This document shows, piece by piece, positions 10,681 through 23,682 of a DNA stretch of 64,000 nucleotides (the first letter of the stretch is position 1; each line of letters opens with the position of its first letter). Under the pieces are notes generated by a model. The model ran no database searches. It saw only the letters and a program-made list of their open reading frames with translations, and was not told the origin of the DNA. Origin of the DNA: Malachius bipustulatus (lineage: Eukaryota > Arthropoda > Insecta > Coleoptera > Melyridae); contig OU342632.1 of the NCBI GenBank assembly GCA_910589415.1, positions 51,635,341 to 51,699,340 on the forward strand, written 5' to 3'. The translations under genes were made by a program, and so were the position numbers.

Positions 10681-12095
10681 TTTCGTCACTAGGCGTGCAT
10701 TCATGAGCCCATTGTTTCCAGCGACGGCACTGAATCCAAGATTCTCCTGGTTTTCTGTCTCCAAAACTTTCGCAACATATCACACATATGATGTATTTTT
10801 TGTCAGAGGACTCCTTTTCCAAAATTTGTCTTTTAACGTGCTTTAGCTTCCTAATTTCGGCTGGTCTTTTCCCTTTCTGATCACTTATGGTTTTCTTTTG
10901 TAACTTCAGAGAATCCATTCCTGAAGTGTCAGATTAAATCGCCGATTTCCTTTTTTTCGACCTCATGCTTGATGGACCTCTGAAGCAGCAGAAGAAATAG
11001 GTCTTATAGTTGATATCGAAAAATTAGAAGAAAAAGCGGATGACTGATTCACTTTCTGGCTACAAATGGCTTCTTCTGTGTTAGTTTTTACATATTTTAT
11101 CTTTCTTTTTTCTTTATATTTATACCTGATGTTTAAGGAAGGCTGATGTTTAATATTGTTTGGTGTAAGAGCTCGTAACAAAGCCTCTCTTGCAAGACCG
11201 GGGATGTCACACTTATATAGTCATATATTTTCCTGGGTTATTGCGCACCCTTGCAACAGTGCTCGCAGGTTATATATTTTTTTAGTGATTCATACACAGA
11301 CCTGTCAAGACGCTGCAATATGTGAGGGAAACGATAGTAACACCACTCCATTTTCTTTTGCATACTTCGCTGTTTTATAAGATGTGTGTGAGACATGGTT
11401 GTCGAGAAGCAAGAGAAGTGGGTTCTCTTTGGATGGACGAACATCCGATATGAAATGTTCCATAACAAAATTCGTCTTCAGTCTCCAGCCTGAACTATTT
11501 TCTGAACCAATAGAATCCGCCGAACCATCGCGTATAAAATGATCGTCATATCTTTTTCGGAGAAATAAAAACATTGGTGGGATAGGTATCAATCCAAAAT
11601 GCATTGAGTGCTAGGCATAATGTAACGAGAACTCATCTTTTACCAGACGTTATGCCGCCGACCTGTTTAGTTCCTTTCTCTGCGATTATTTCTACCCTCT
11701 CTACTGTTGTGGGTCCCACTTTATCAACATTCGAAATGTCGCTTGCATGAACTTGAATCTCTCACGGACATCTGCGAGTTCATTAAAAAATGTAGTGGCA
11801 TTTGGCTTGTTAAAATTTGGAGCTCTTCCTGTAATACTTGTAGACTCTGGAACACGGACAAAATTTTGATGTTTCAAAAAATTTGTCAACCAATCTTCAC
11901 CAGCAGACTTATCCCTAACCATGATGCAGGAAAGTTAATTTTGTATACCACAATATATTCGAAGGCCAGTTGTCTAGCTTCTCTGGGTGGCAAACCAAAA
12001 TAAATTTTAAAGCAGTGCTTTAAGTATTCAACAAATTTATTTAGCTGCTTTTTCGTAAATACTTTTTTATGTTTGTTGTATCCATATCTTTCAAC
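10616..12095 (-). pseudogene. Jerky/pogo-type DDE_1 transposase pseudogene
   Basis: Read on the - strand it starts near 12095 with TKKQLNKFVEYLKHCFKIYF and GLPPREARQLAFEY, then INFPASW, an N-terminal DNA-binding region. After a frameshift follow GEDWLTNFLKHQNF and VRVPESTSITGRAPNFNKPN. The DDE domain appears in pieces: PPMFLFLRKRYDDHFIRDG, SENSSGW and the catalytic LLLLLDNHVSH block (11305-11604). The C-terminal part (10616-10918) has CVICCESFGD...WIQCRRWKQWAHECT, a PHD/zinc-finger-like tail common in this insect family. The first catalytic segment is not intact, and several frameshifts and stops make it dead. Confidence 0.8.
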
Positions 12096-12850
12096 CGTAA
12101 TTATGCAATATTAGTAACTACTTAGGTATGTCGTCATTTATTTTATTAAAAACTATAATACAAATAATTGAGGAAGCATAACTAAGAAACTTAGAAACTA
12201 TTAAGAACTGTTGTATTGTTTAGTAACTTCAAAATGTTTATATAACTTTCCGTAAATTTTTAAAAATTTAAAAAAATAGAGACACGTCACTTCGTAAAAT
12301 TGAAAAAAAAAAGGTTTTTGTTCAAAGTAAGAAACGTCCGCGATTGCATGTCCTGTATGAAGACTATAGGGAATTGAGACACGCCACTTCTTGAGATTGT
12401 AAAGCCAACATTTTATGTAGGTAGTAGACATATTTGAAATTTAGATTTCAAATTATTTTAAATGGCAGTGTCACTTCGTGATAACGACGAAATATGCGAA
12501 ATAAAAAATTATTGATATAAATTATCGAAAAAGTAGTAATTATTTGAACGGTCTTGACATCAGTGGTTTGGTTCCTTACATAACAGCTACCTGGAATGTT
12601 ATTATCTAAACATATATTACATCTTGTTTAAATTTTAATTGCATATTTTTAGCATGACCATTGATATACTAATTCTTCAAAAATCAGTAGTAATGTGAAA
12701 ACTGTAAAGTAAATAAAAAATACGCTTTTGTGTAAGTACTTATGCAAAATTTTGAGTTCAATAATTAATTTTCATAATTCTATAAAAGTTGATATGCCTT
12801 ATTTATTCAATTCTGTGATTCCTATTATGCGTAGATGAGCTTGACTTAGT
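12096..12850. other. Intronic AT-rich DNA, nothing recognised
   Basis: No coding homology, long inverted repeat or tandem array could be seen. An ATTATTTATTTTATTATTTG stretch at about 12893-12912 could be the inverted tail of the non-LTR copy that follows. Confidence 0.5.
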
Positions 12851-12899
12851 CAGTGCACTGATCTTAGTCTGATTATCGTCAGGTTTCTCTTATTATTTA

Positions 12900-14440
12900 T
12901 TTTATTATTTGTTACGAACCATGGTTTTTGGGGAAATTTTCCTGTAGAGTTATACAATTTGCATTTCAACCGGAATTACTGTTGCTTCCATTCGGTAGAC
13001 CAATTTTCGAATAATCTACTTTTGAGTCCAAGTTCTATGTCACATATATCTGGTTTGAGGTTTAAGGGTACATTTAAACATCTTCCAGTGTTTGCCATGG
13101 TGTCTTATTTTTAATTTCCTGATGTATTGGAGTGGCCAGGAATTCAGCCTAGATTGAATATATAACCCTCTTTAGCTGCCTGTGATATCGTTCTTCTGGT
13201 GTTTAGGGAAATATCTCTCAATTGAAGTTGCAATTTTTTAATTGTAACTTGAAGAGAATCAGTCAATATTAAATTTCGAGATTACTATTTCTACTCCTTT
13301 GCCGATAACTATTGTTTCTGCTGTAGATATTTGCATAAAATCTGGTAGTTTTGAAGAAAAGGATATATTAAGTTCTCGGCTATGAATTCTTGGATTCGGA
13401 TTGCAGATGATTTGTTGATTTTTGAGGCATTTGTCTAAATTAGGCTGCATTTTTGTTGTTTGTATTTTTCTATATTTTGAAAGAATTTTTGTTCAATTTG
13501 TGTATCTGACTTCGTAATGCTCAAAGTCAAATCAAGTAAATAGATGTCTACAACCTGATGTTCATATTCGATTTCAAAGCACGGAGGCACTTTTTCCCTA
13601 TTTATTATATTTTGATAATTTGATAGCTCTTATTAGACCGCAATTAGATTTTTTTGTTTGTTTGTCCAAAATTTGCTATTTGAATGATACTTTTGCTGCA
13701 GCGCTCTTATAATGGGAATTAATGGATGTTTTCTTCTATTCTCAAGAGACATTTCTCCGCATTCTGCCTAGAAGAACATTTGTGGGAGTTGTCTTCATTA
13801 GGACTGCAATGGCACTGAGAGCTTTGAAATGAGTAGAATTAATTTCGTTTTCTAAGGTTTTCTGCATTGGATTTATTATAATCTCGCCAAAGTCCAGATA
13901 AGATCTCATCATGCTATAGGATATGAGTAGAGATATTTTTGCACCTGCCCCACCAAACTCCCGAGATGGCTCTGATTGTGTTGATACCTTGATTTGCTTT
14001 TTTATCTCACTGTCTACATGATTTTTATAGTTAATTATAAATTTAATTAACTCATTAAACTCTACCCCAAGATATTTATCATTGAATTTTCTGGTATTTA
14101 CTTAGGTCCTATTCGTATGGGTTGGATTATACTTTTTGTTTTCCGTTTTCTGAACCACACATAGTTCTGATTTTTCAGGGGATGTGCTAAGTAGGTAGTT
14201 ATTGAGCCACCTATGCAGTAAATTTAGTGATTTGTTGAGTAATGACATGGAGTTGATGTCAGAACCCTTAGTGATGATGAGTAACAGGTCATCGGCAAAT
14301 GATACAAGTAGTACATCTTTTAGGATTACTTTGAATATTGTGTGGATGTATATGTTGAATAGAAATGTACATAGGATGTACATAGGATGAGTGGGCTCAC
14401 CCCTAAACCCACTCATCATGTGCTATTCCTTTGTTGGCAG
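12900..14440 (-). pseudogene. Truncated non-LTR retrotransposon: RT and RNase H remains
   Basis: Read on the - strand from 14440. FNIYIHTI and VSFADDLLLII carry the reverse transcriptase FADD active site (14102-14419). Next come GVWWGAGAKISLLISYSMMR and LDFGEIIINPMQK, the usual post-RT region, and TPTNVLLGRMRRN. RNase H traces follow: SFSSKLPDFMQISTAETIVI, DSLQVTIKKL and IPGHSNTSGN. Several stops interrupt it. The 5' half is missing, as expected of 5'-truncated insertions. The RNase H domain points to the I/R1-like clades rather than CR1. It is silent debris inside the GPCR intron. Confidence 0.8.
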
Positions 14441-14554
14441 ATTATGGGCCATGTATATAATTATATTTATCTTTAATATACAGGGTAGCTAATTCATAAT
14501 ATTCATAATTTTATTCATAATATGTTATTCATATTATGTGCGCAGTCTTTCAGG

Positions 14555-15240
14555 ATGTGATAGCTAGTTCAAAAATATGAAAAAAAGTTCCCATTAACAT
14601 GGGTCAGAAAACCCACCATTTTCGTGATACAGGGTGTCAAGAAAAGATTTTTTTTTCAGTTCTTTGACGATTTCTCAGGAACTATTTCAGATATAAAACT
14701 GAATTTTTGTAGACATCTTATCATTAATATTATTTACTTTTTGGGCTCTGATTAAATTTATTTCATACGGCAGTGGCGGAGATTGTGGGGTTGGTTGAAA
14801 TTTTTTTGCCCCTAATTTCTACGACGCTGCAAAAATTGGCAATGTAGAAGCACATTTTAAACTGACAATATTTTCTACATAAAAAAGGTGCTCGTTCTTA
14901 AATACTCTAACATGAACTGTTTTTGGGAAAAAAGGACTTTTATGATGAAAAACTGAAACAAGTTTTGTTGAAAACAAAAACATCACTTGTTTTGATAATT
15001 TTTTTTTATGATTTGTTTCATTGCCACAATTTTTTTTTATTTGCCCTCTTAACATAGATAATATTAATGACAATATGTGTACAAAAACTGGGTTCTGTGT
15101 CTCAAACAGTTCCTGAAATATCGTAAAAAAACTGAAAATAATTAATATTTTCGACACCCTGTATCTCGAAAACGGTTCGTTTGAGGACCCACGGTAATAG
15201 GAACTTTTTTTCATATTTGTGAACGAGCTATCACATTATA
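14555..15240. mobile_element. Fold-back element with inner CAGGGTGTC ends
   Basis: TGATAGCTAGTTCAAAAATA at 14557 is the inverse of the segment ending at about 15236, and inner termini CAGGGTGTCAAG (14630) and CGACACCCTG (15161) lie inside those arms. A further CAGGGTAGC end at 14482 may mark the true left border. The interior has no protein. Confidence 0.75.
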
Positions 15241-16030
15241 AAGTTTCCTGTTTCTAAATAATGTTGTTTTGTGGTAGTTTTGTGGTATTTTGATTTTGGA
15301 AAGGTAATTTGGAGATTGTCATATGCTGACCTAATGTCTAGGAAGCATGCTAAGACTGTTTGATTTCTAGAAAGTTTAACTTGAATTGAGAAGGTAAGAA
15401 GACTTATATTTTCGTTAACGCCTTACGAAAACCTATTTGATATCTGGTGACTATTTTTGAATTTTCAATGTGCATTTTCAATTTTCAAATTATGAGTTCG
15501 AAAATCTTCTATACAACTTAGTTTCACACTTCTGAAATCTTATTTCCAACTGCCAAAAATTGACCACGCACAAGCGAAATCTGAATTCGCAATTCAGAAA
15601 ACAGATTTCATACTAATGAAAACAGAGTTCAAACTCGCAAATGCATTTCACACCGTTGTGAAATCAGATTAGTAATGGCAGATATTTGAAAGTCCTAATT
15701 CAAATTATTCAACAATATTCAACAATGATTTAAAAATGTACCAATATTAAAAACTATCGTAAAGTATTCGTGGATATCGGGTCTTAAAAGCACTCGCGCT
15801 ATATCGATGCGTGTTTCAAAGACCTTATAATATCCACTCATACTTTATTGTACTGTTAAAATTATTTTTGTAGAATGAGCTCAGACATGACCGGAATAGG
15901 CATCTCTCTCTTTCAAAGTAAGATTTGATGAAAACTTTTGCGGATCACACGATATACCTAAATTCTGAGAAAATTGTTTCTAGGGGGCCTATACATTTAT
16001 AAATAATTAACAATAACGTGAAGACTATTA
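15241..16030. other. Intronic spacer, nothing recognised
   Basis: AT-rich DNA with several AATTTTCAAATT-like words between 15465 and 15700, but no clear repeat unit or coding signal. Confidence 0.5.
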
Positions 16031-16032
16031 TA

Positions 16033-16793
16033 CAGGGCGCGAGAAAAGTAAGGAATGAATTCGATAACCCGGAAAGCGCTGTTTTTTTTTAAATAATGAA
16101 AAAACAGGTCGATTTTGTTTTTAAGTAGTTCAACTTTTGACATAACATTCGAGTATATAGGGTGATGCGCGAAACAGTGGTGACGTCATCGGCATTTTTA
16201 TAAATATGGCAACCCCAATTTTTTATTCCATTTTTGGATACTTCATTCAATTGCCAATACGGTAATATAATCATTTTGTAACCTTAAATGAGAAAATTTC
16301 TGAGAAAAGAACTTAACGTAGACCGATTCAATGTAATAGACATGCAGATTTAATAGATTGATTTAATTTAACAGATTTAATTTAATAGACTTTATTTAAT
16401 AGACAGATCTTATAAAATTACCATGGAAACAATAATTTTATTTGATATCGTTTTCATTTTTATCGTTAATGTTCCGATTTTCACATCACTAAAAAGTGCA
16501 CACTTTCGACTCAAAAGCTGTTTTCTCAGAAATTTCCTTACTTAAGGTTACAAATTGATTACATTACCATATTGACAATTGAATGAAGTATCAAAAAATG
16601 GAATAAAAAATAAGGGTTGCCATTTAAAAAAAAATCCAATGACGTCACCACTTTTTCGCTCATCACCCTGTATACCCGAATGTTATGTCAAAAGTTGAAC
16701 AACTTAAAAACAAAATCGACCTGTTTTTAATTTTTTCAAAAAAACAGCGCTTCTCGTTTTATGGAATTTATTCCTTACTTTTCTCGCGCACTG
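16033..16793. mobile_element. 761-bp fold-back element with outer and inner ends
   Basis: Outer ends are TA-CAGGGCGCGAGAAAAGTAAG and its inverse CTTTTCTCGCGCACTG-TA. Inner ends of the same type lie at 16158 (TAGGGTGATGCGCG) and 16670 (CATCACCCTG). The arms are well matched (AACAGGTCGATTTTGTTTTT; GGCAACCC region). It is the clearest case of one palindrome nested exactly inside another. Confidence 0.85.
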
Positions 16794-19190
16794 TATTTTA
16801 ATAAGCTAATACAATGTCACAATGATGTCACAAGCAGGTCATTATCTGATTTTCTTATAAGCTAACTACTGTCCTCTAATCAAAAAAAAAAACATTTGAG
16901 TATACCTTACTAGGTAAATGATTTTCCTATATAAAGTTGAAAGAAAAGTTTACACGCTCAAGTAAATAAAGATTTTAATTGCTAGCTGCCTAATTAGTAG
17001 CTTATTTTCTAAAGCAGATTTACTTATAGCAAAAAAAATAATTTTTAATCTTGCTAAGATGAAAGATTTCCGTATGAATGCCTCGAAATGTTGTTATTTT
17101 GTTATCATTAACTTTATATCCCTATCTGCTTCGACGCGAATATTTTCCATATAATGAGGACGAAAGATCTTAAATCATCCAACAAACTGATTTGTAAATA
17201 ACAAACGAAGGTAATTAGGAGCGACTCAGTCAGTCGATTAAAAGACGGTGAGCTTCAAATAATTTTTTCACAACATATTTCAGAAGTTTTTTTGCTGAAA
17301 TGAGATTGAGATGAACTTTCTTTTCCAACAAGCTTGATAATAGGATTATTTTTCAGTATCATTTAAGCCCAATCAGTTAGGGACAGACTTAATCCTGCTC
17401 TTTAAAAATTCTATCGAAATTAAAATTGGTAATGAAAGTACGTATACATAAGAGCCTAGCGAGAGACGAGCGAGTCGAGAGCCGTTCGCGAACCGCCCGT
17501 TGAAACTTATTTTCACAACGAACCTCCAACAAGTGATGGAAAAGGGACGAACCAATCGCTAACCACGAGTAGTCATTGATATAATATTTATAAATCACAT
17601 ATCCATGGAGTCTTTTTTAATATTTTACTTATGTCTTCGCTGAATGAAAACTACATTATGATGATGTTGAGTGATGCTTTGTTAGCGGCTGACTACTTGT
17701 TCAAAAGAAAAAAGAGGAAACAACAAACATACTGGCCTGAATAAACAACGCACTCGCCAAATGCTCGCTAGTATTATAAGAGTCAATGATCTTTGCAAAG
17801 TGCCGTCCCAATCTGAAGTGATAATTCTTTTGTCTTGGTCAGAAAAACCTACATGAGATGGATCACTACGAATCGTGAAATTCTTTTCTTTCCATATATT
17901 CCGTACGTTCTGTGACATACAAACCATACATTCTGTTAGCCAAGATACAAACCGGTTCTACATTTAGCCTTGACATTATTGTGAGACGACTTTCTACCTT
18001 ACCTTCAGAATAAGACACGCTCTTGCTTCCCTCAACACTTATGTAGTACATTTCTTCATCTGTATAATATTCAGTTTTATATGATATATTCAGTTTTGAG
18101 AACAATGCGTTATCACAAATCAAGTTGTAAAATTCACAGAATTTATGTATCTCTTCCTTCGAGCTACATAGTGGGGGAGATGGGTTCTAAGTGCTATGAA
18201 AACCCCTCGGAAAAACATAGCCCATCTATGAAATTAACAATTAGTTTATCGTTCAATAATTCAAATTAATTTCTACACTGAAGCGACTCATAGACGGCAC
18301 ATGGCTGGTGGGGGTCGTGCCCCTACAATCTCCGTGCTGATAAGTTTCTCAATGGTCATACTGTAACAAGAGAAAAGACAGCGCACAGAATATCGTTTTG
18401 ACAAACAAATTTCTATTTTTAAACACATAAAGAAACTGCGCCATTAATTACCTGGATTGAAAACTATTGCCCAATTAAATACCTGGATACCGGGAACTTG
18501 AATTGTAATTTAATGATCTGTATGGTTTGTCACTTCGGGATTGGCTTTTGTTAGCTAATGCTTGCAGAAAGTCGTTGTGTCTCGGAGACTTTGGTTCAAA
18601 TTTATTTATAAATCATTGTACTGAGTAATTGTTCCTCTGTTTATGACACATTGCTATTGTTAACTGACGAGAGAATTTCCCTTGGCTTCATTTATTTATT
18701 AGATCTTGTTTTGAGGAACTTATTCTAGCTTAAACTAAATGTGAGCTCTTTGTTTTTATCGATCGTATTGTGGTAATATATTACGTCATCGAAATTGGAA
18801 TCAGATATTATAATCTGGCATCGAAATCGGAAAATTTATCCCTCCTCGGTACCTATGTTAGAAAGAACGTATGTGGTACGTAGTACGTAATTTGCAAGCG
18901 AGTGGGAAACAGAGCTTGGTGCAGATTTCGTCAACGTTCCGAAATAACTTCTCGGCGGCCTCGTTATCCTCCAGCCAAACGTACTCCAATACGCTGACAG
19001 AAGAATAAATATATGACCACCGGCGACAGGAGACGATACAATCTTATCATATAATATATGATATTATCATGTCCGTGGTAATAGAGTACGTGTACGCTAA
19101 GCAGGTCCTACATTGTGTGCATAGGCATTAGGCAAGAAAAACGTAGTTTTCCGGTGACCATTTCTGCATGGCAATAATGTGGAAGATTTT
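16794..19190. other. Intronic DNA, no gene recognised
   Basis: Small frames at 17682-18123 on the - strand have no family features I recognise. A segment at about 17440-17500 (GAGCCTAGCGAGAGACG, GTCGAGAGCCGTTCGCG) resembles 24330-24395, marking a dispersed repeat. The stretch 18860-19140 is somewhat GC-richer than its surroundings, without recognisable protein homology. Confidence 0.45.
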
Positions 19191-19193
19191 CTA

Positions 19194-19315
19194 ATTGCCA
19201 GAAAGTTGGCAGGAGTGGTTTTGGGATTTTTCATTGCCAGAAAGTTAACACGAAGTTAGTTGTGGGTTTTTCCATTGCCAGAAAGTTGGCAGGAAGTTGG
19301 TTTTCGGATATATGG
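19194..19315. repeat. Three-unit minisatellite, ~40-bp period
   Basis: ATTGCCAGAAAGTTGGCAGG recurs at 19194, 19233 and 19274 with TGGGTTTTTC linkers, so the period is 39-41 bp. Each unit contains the small palindrome TGCCAGAAAGTTGGCA. Confidence 0.85.
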
Positions 19316-20985
19316 GAGAGTTTCTTCTTCAGATGAGGCGGAGGTCGCCCTTAGCAGAAAACTTTGATACCCGCGGGAAAGGCGGACGCTGATTTTCTCG
19401 ATGTCGGAGAGAGTCACCAAACTACGGAAAGTGGCTATGAAGGTTTAGTGAGTTTGAGAGTACCAAGCCTGTTTGCGTGCCCACCCGCGGCGGATTTGTT
19501 GTTTATTGTTGTCAAATACGCGAGTTAGGACGCCAGACATTCCTTGATGTTGTGGGTAAAATTATGAGCTATTTCGTGGCCATGGTCAGCACTTTGGATC
19601 TCCACACGTGGCCAATAATTCTGCACACCCCTCCTCTCAGTGTCTCAACCATTATTTGCCGTCAAACTCATCCGTCTCCGCTTTTTTTTCTTAGCGAAAA
19701 CATACTGCCGTGAAAAAAGTCCTTAACGAGAACTTTCCCTCATTCTAGGTGGTCCTAGAGCGTACACGAAAAATACTAGAAGCCAGAAAATTATTGTAGG
19801 GAAAACCGCTACATGCGTATTATTTGCTGTATTTCATATTTATTTTGTGGTAACTATTTAATAAATAGTTGGTTACCTGTTGTTATTCAAATTGATATTG
19901 CCATAATTATTAACGCAGAAAGCGTTTATTGTTTGCAAACTGTAGCGATGTCCAAATAGGGACTTCTGTTCTTTTATTTCTAAATACTTGAGTACAGTAA
20001 TAAGAAGTGAGGTATTGTGCAAAAGCAAACTAAAATAATTATGTCATTATTTAACAGCATCAAAGCATGAGGACGTTTATACGGGATAATTTATTACTTT
20101 GCTACGAAAGATATTGTTTAGTAATTTTGTTACAGTACGATCCAGGAAGAGCGACAAAGTGAACAAAACCAGTTAGACAAAATAAGATCATATATCTCAT
20201 ATTTCTTCTGCATAGGATTAAGTTAGGAATGGTAGCAGTTCCCAGTTAATACAAATACTCTAATTATTCCTATTAATACCTAAATAAAAATGGCACCACA
20301 GTATGGGACAATGGACACACACGCAGACCAGCTTGATTTTTCTATTATTGTGAGTCGAAATAGATTATAAAATTGCTGTCACAGAAAATAAATTAAATAC
20401 TGATCAATTTTTAATCAGGCGATATGTGTAAATAAATATGACTCATCGGGTCATCCGTATTAGGTACCTTTATTCTCTTCATTCACCACGTCTGGTCCCG
20501 GGCTCCTTGCTTTACATCTCCGTCGCCAGGCCCTCGGTGAAACGGTCACGGCTGTGTAGTAGGTAGGTAGATAGGTAGAATAAGTATAGTCGACCAAGAG
20601 ATAATATAATGAAATGATCTAATTGTTAAACTGTCATATTTTATGATTTCAACAACATTTCAATAATCAAAAAAATTGATCAAATGACAGAAGTCATTTC
20701 GTTATATCTCTGGTCCAACTATACCTACGTTAATGGACACTAGATGTTCACAGCTTCTCCGGCTTCCATGGTAAACAGTAATAGTAAAGCTGATTTGTGA
20801 ATATTTATGGCTGAGTATGATAGTTTCTTAGACACCAAAACCGTCAGGTATTCAATTAGGAGATTTGAATCATACGTGTATGGATTCCGGTTTCTAACAA
20901 GACAAAATTTCCACCACCTTGCATAACAGTTAGTAGTTGGAATTTTTTGATGAATTTTCGGCTAACGAAGCTATTAGAATTTGGA
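19316..20985. other. Intronic DNA, no gene recognised
   Basis: The only repeat seen is a short (GTAG)n-like run at about 20560-20580. A GC-richer patch around 20490-20560 has no recognisable product. Confidence 0.45.
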
Positions 20986-20989
20986 CGGC

Positions 20990-21829
20990 CACTTCGAATA
21001 TATTTCTTAGTAGGAAAGATGCCCTGATATCTGGTTTCCTGTTCCCCAAGCCCATATTCATGCCCTGGAAAATGTTCAGCGAAAATTTCTGAAGTTCTTA
21101 TTCTTCCGAGTTGAAGGTGTCTATCCCCAACGAGGATTTGAACACACTCTCCTTCTCAATAGGTTTGGAGTTTTATCGCTGGAAATGAGGCGTATAATTG
21201 TTGTAACTCGTTTCCTTTTTAAACTGGTAAATGGTGGAATAGACTGGGAGTTTTTACTTGGTAAATTGCCGTCCTTGGTTCCCCGTTTAAATTCACGTTA
21301 CTCAATAACTTTTTACACTCCCTCTGGAAAAAGTGGTGCTCTGACTAGGTCGCCACTCTACCTGATGTGTGCTTATTTTAATAGTATTAGTGATTGTTGC
21401 GACTTAAACCATGACAGTTTCAACATTATGCGTCGCCTTGTTATTGAGAGATGGTCTGGTAGTTGTCGGTATTAGCGACTTTCTATCTGTAAATTAATTA
21501 GTAGCATACTATTCTTAATTATTAATATAATTGTTTACTTAATTATTAATTGATTATTCTTGATTATTAGATTATCACTTAGCTATCCATTCAATTGCTC
21601 TTAATGTTGTAAATGTATTATTGATCAGTTTAATTTTGCTATGTTTTTTATTTCATAGCTTTTCATAGTTTTTAGTTATAATTTGTTGTTAATTGTGTAA
21701 TTCTGTATGAAGAATGGGTTTGTTTTCTTCTTTTTTCTTTTTGTCAAATGTATTTTATATTTTGTTTCCTGTAATTGGGCTCTTTGTCTGTTGGAAACAA
21801 TAAATTATTATTATTATTATTATTATAAC
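20990..21829 (+). pseudogene. 3' end of a CR1/Jockey-like non-LTR retrotransposon
   Basis: From about 21050 the frame reads PQAHIHALENVQRKFLKFLF, VYPQRGFEHTLLLNRFGVLS, MRRIIVVTRFLFKLVNGGID and LVPRLNSRYSITFYTP, the conserved region after the RT domain of insect non-LTR elements. It ends at about 21475. About 330 bp of 3' UTR follows, with a GGAAACAATAAA signal and a (TTA)n tail at about 21803-21829. The RT catalytic domain itself is missing by 5' truncation. The frame is open across the visible part, so it is a fairly young insertion. Confidence 0.8.
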
Positions 21830-22690
21830 TTCCCTGCAACCAGGGTAAGTTTTTTGTGTAGAGGGTACGGCTCTCTGAAAGGAGATTGTTTTTGTTGGGA
21901 CCAATGTAAACGGGTGTTGATATCCACAGCCTTCTAAGAACTGGGTACCGGCGTTGAGAGTGCCAGTTAAGTACAATATTAACATACCCATGGCCTTGTC
22001 AATAATAATTTTATCAAGAACTTTACTAATAAGGGAAAACGGAGGGAAAGCGTAGAAGAAGAACTGGAGATTGTAAAGGCATCCACATAACTAGAGTTTG
22101 GATCAGGTTTCCAAGATTCATATCTTCGACATTTTTTATTCTTTTGTTTTGCAAATAATTCAATTTCTGGTACCTCGAATTTCGCAACCAATTATTTTAT
22201 GATATATAGTATGATTTCATTCGTACTCTGTGTCTATTTTCATTAACCTGGACCCAGTCTCAGTTCCATAATTCGCCGCTGATGTTATATATGATGAAAA
22301 GACAAAATTATAGTTTTGCTCACACCACTCCCATATTAAATTTATAAACGTATCTGATTTTTTGTATCGCGCACTTCCCATTTTGTTTAATTATTAATTA
22401 TTAATTATTTATCAATAATATCACTTGACTGTTGTTGGTCATGGCTATCTAAATGAAAAAATATTTTACTGTTTTTTTGAAAACTGAGTCTGGGTCCTCA
22501 GCCGCTACTTTAGTCACCGCGAAAATGCTATAAGGAAATTGAAGAGTTGAAGTTGTTAAACTGACAAACAGAATTAAATAAAAAATTTAAAAGATATCAA
22601 AAGATATAAATTTATTACAGAAGAAAGAAAAGGATCAATAGTCAGATGCTATGAGCAATAGGTATTTAAAGATGTTGATTAAGATTAAAC
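21830..22690. other. Intronic spacer, nothing recognised
   Basis: AT-rich sequence with a TTAATTATTAATTATTAATT run near 22388. No coding or terminal-repeat signal was seen. Confidence 0.45.
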
Positions 22691-22699
22691 GTTAATATA

Positions 22700-22755
22700 C
22701 AGTTAAATACAGTTAAATGATGATTCTACGAAGTAAGGGTTGAAAACGTAAAGTT
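22700..22755 (+). repeat. Tail fragment of the hammerhead-bearing element family
   Basis: GATTCTACGAAGTAAGGGTT then GAAAACGTAAA matches the tail seen at 37190-37221 and, inverted, at 30700-30740. The ribozyme part is absent, so this is a 5'-truncated or eroded copy. Confidence 0.7.
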
Positions 22756-22868
22756 TACAGTTAAACATAATGTAAGTACAATACTTATCTGTTTTACAGA
22801 TCATTAAATCTTCTATTTTCAATATTTTTAAGGAAAATTCAGAAGAAACCTGAATTATCCAATATAAC

Positions 22869-23030
22869 AGGGTGATCCCGAAATGGCGGACACGGTCTAC
22901 AGGCTGTTGTAGAGGATATTAGAAAGACTGTAAATTTAAAACAAAAATGGTTTCCTCAGCTTCGACCCTACCGAGATATAGGGTGTCCTTTTTCTAAAAT
23001 TTAAATCAAAATGGTAGTCAACTGTAAACA
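22869..23030 (+). mobile_element. Solo left end of a CAGGGTG element
   Basis: AACAGGGTGATCCCGAAATGGCGGACACGG is followed by an inner TATAGGGTGTCC at about 22978. No matching right end was found, so it is truncated. Confidence 0.55.
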
Positions 23031-23288
23031 ACCTTAACTTGCAAAGCACATCATTTGACGATAGCGACAACAAAACGGTAGCGTTTGCTTTTTATTTTTT
23101 TTATTATCGAGAACCGAATTACAGGTATTCAAAGTTTATCTATTCCCTTAGTTCAATAAAATTTTTCAATGAGGCATCGTCGTTCGAATTTGAGCTCAAC
23201 AATGCAACTAAAAGAGGTTTTGAATAATATTATCGAATAGGTAACTAAGCAACGATAATTGTTTCAAGCTTTGTTTGACTTGCTATAG

Positions 23289-23682
23289 TACGATCAAGTT
23301 TAAAAAGTCATATGTATCGATTAAGAGTACACATCCTTCTTATAGTTCGATTTATTTTGTTTCATAAACCTGGTGCTCATACAAACCATCCAGTTTGTCT
23401 AAACACTCCATCCCGCATAAATAAATGTACGTCAACATTGGTTTTGAATGAGAATTAAATGCACAACACAGAGGATAATTATTATGTTAATAAATTTTAT
23501 GTAGTTGTCAGTGGCTGTCAAACTGACTTAAGCCGTTCAATTCATTGTTTGAATGATTCCTTCAATAATTTACGCTCGTTCACACCTTGACAGTTAACTG
23601 TTTTACATTTTCTGATGAAATGAAAAATCTTGATTCGGACGGTTAGTATGACGTCACATATGGCTTTTTAAACTTACTCGTA
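23289..23682. mobile_element. ~394-bp MITE, copy 1 (26-bp inverted ends)
   Basis: The ends AAGTTTAAAAAGTCATATG and its inverse CATATGGCTTTTTAAACTT form about 26-bp terminal repeats. The whole body recurs in inverse orientation at 34320-34723. The two copies flank the middle receptor exon in opposite orientation. Confidence 0.8.

Noticed and set aside
17682..18123. Overlapping - strand frames of 81 and 85 codons as a host gene
   Set aside because: No recognisable family, no splice context, and composition like its surroundings.
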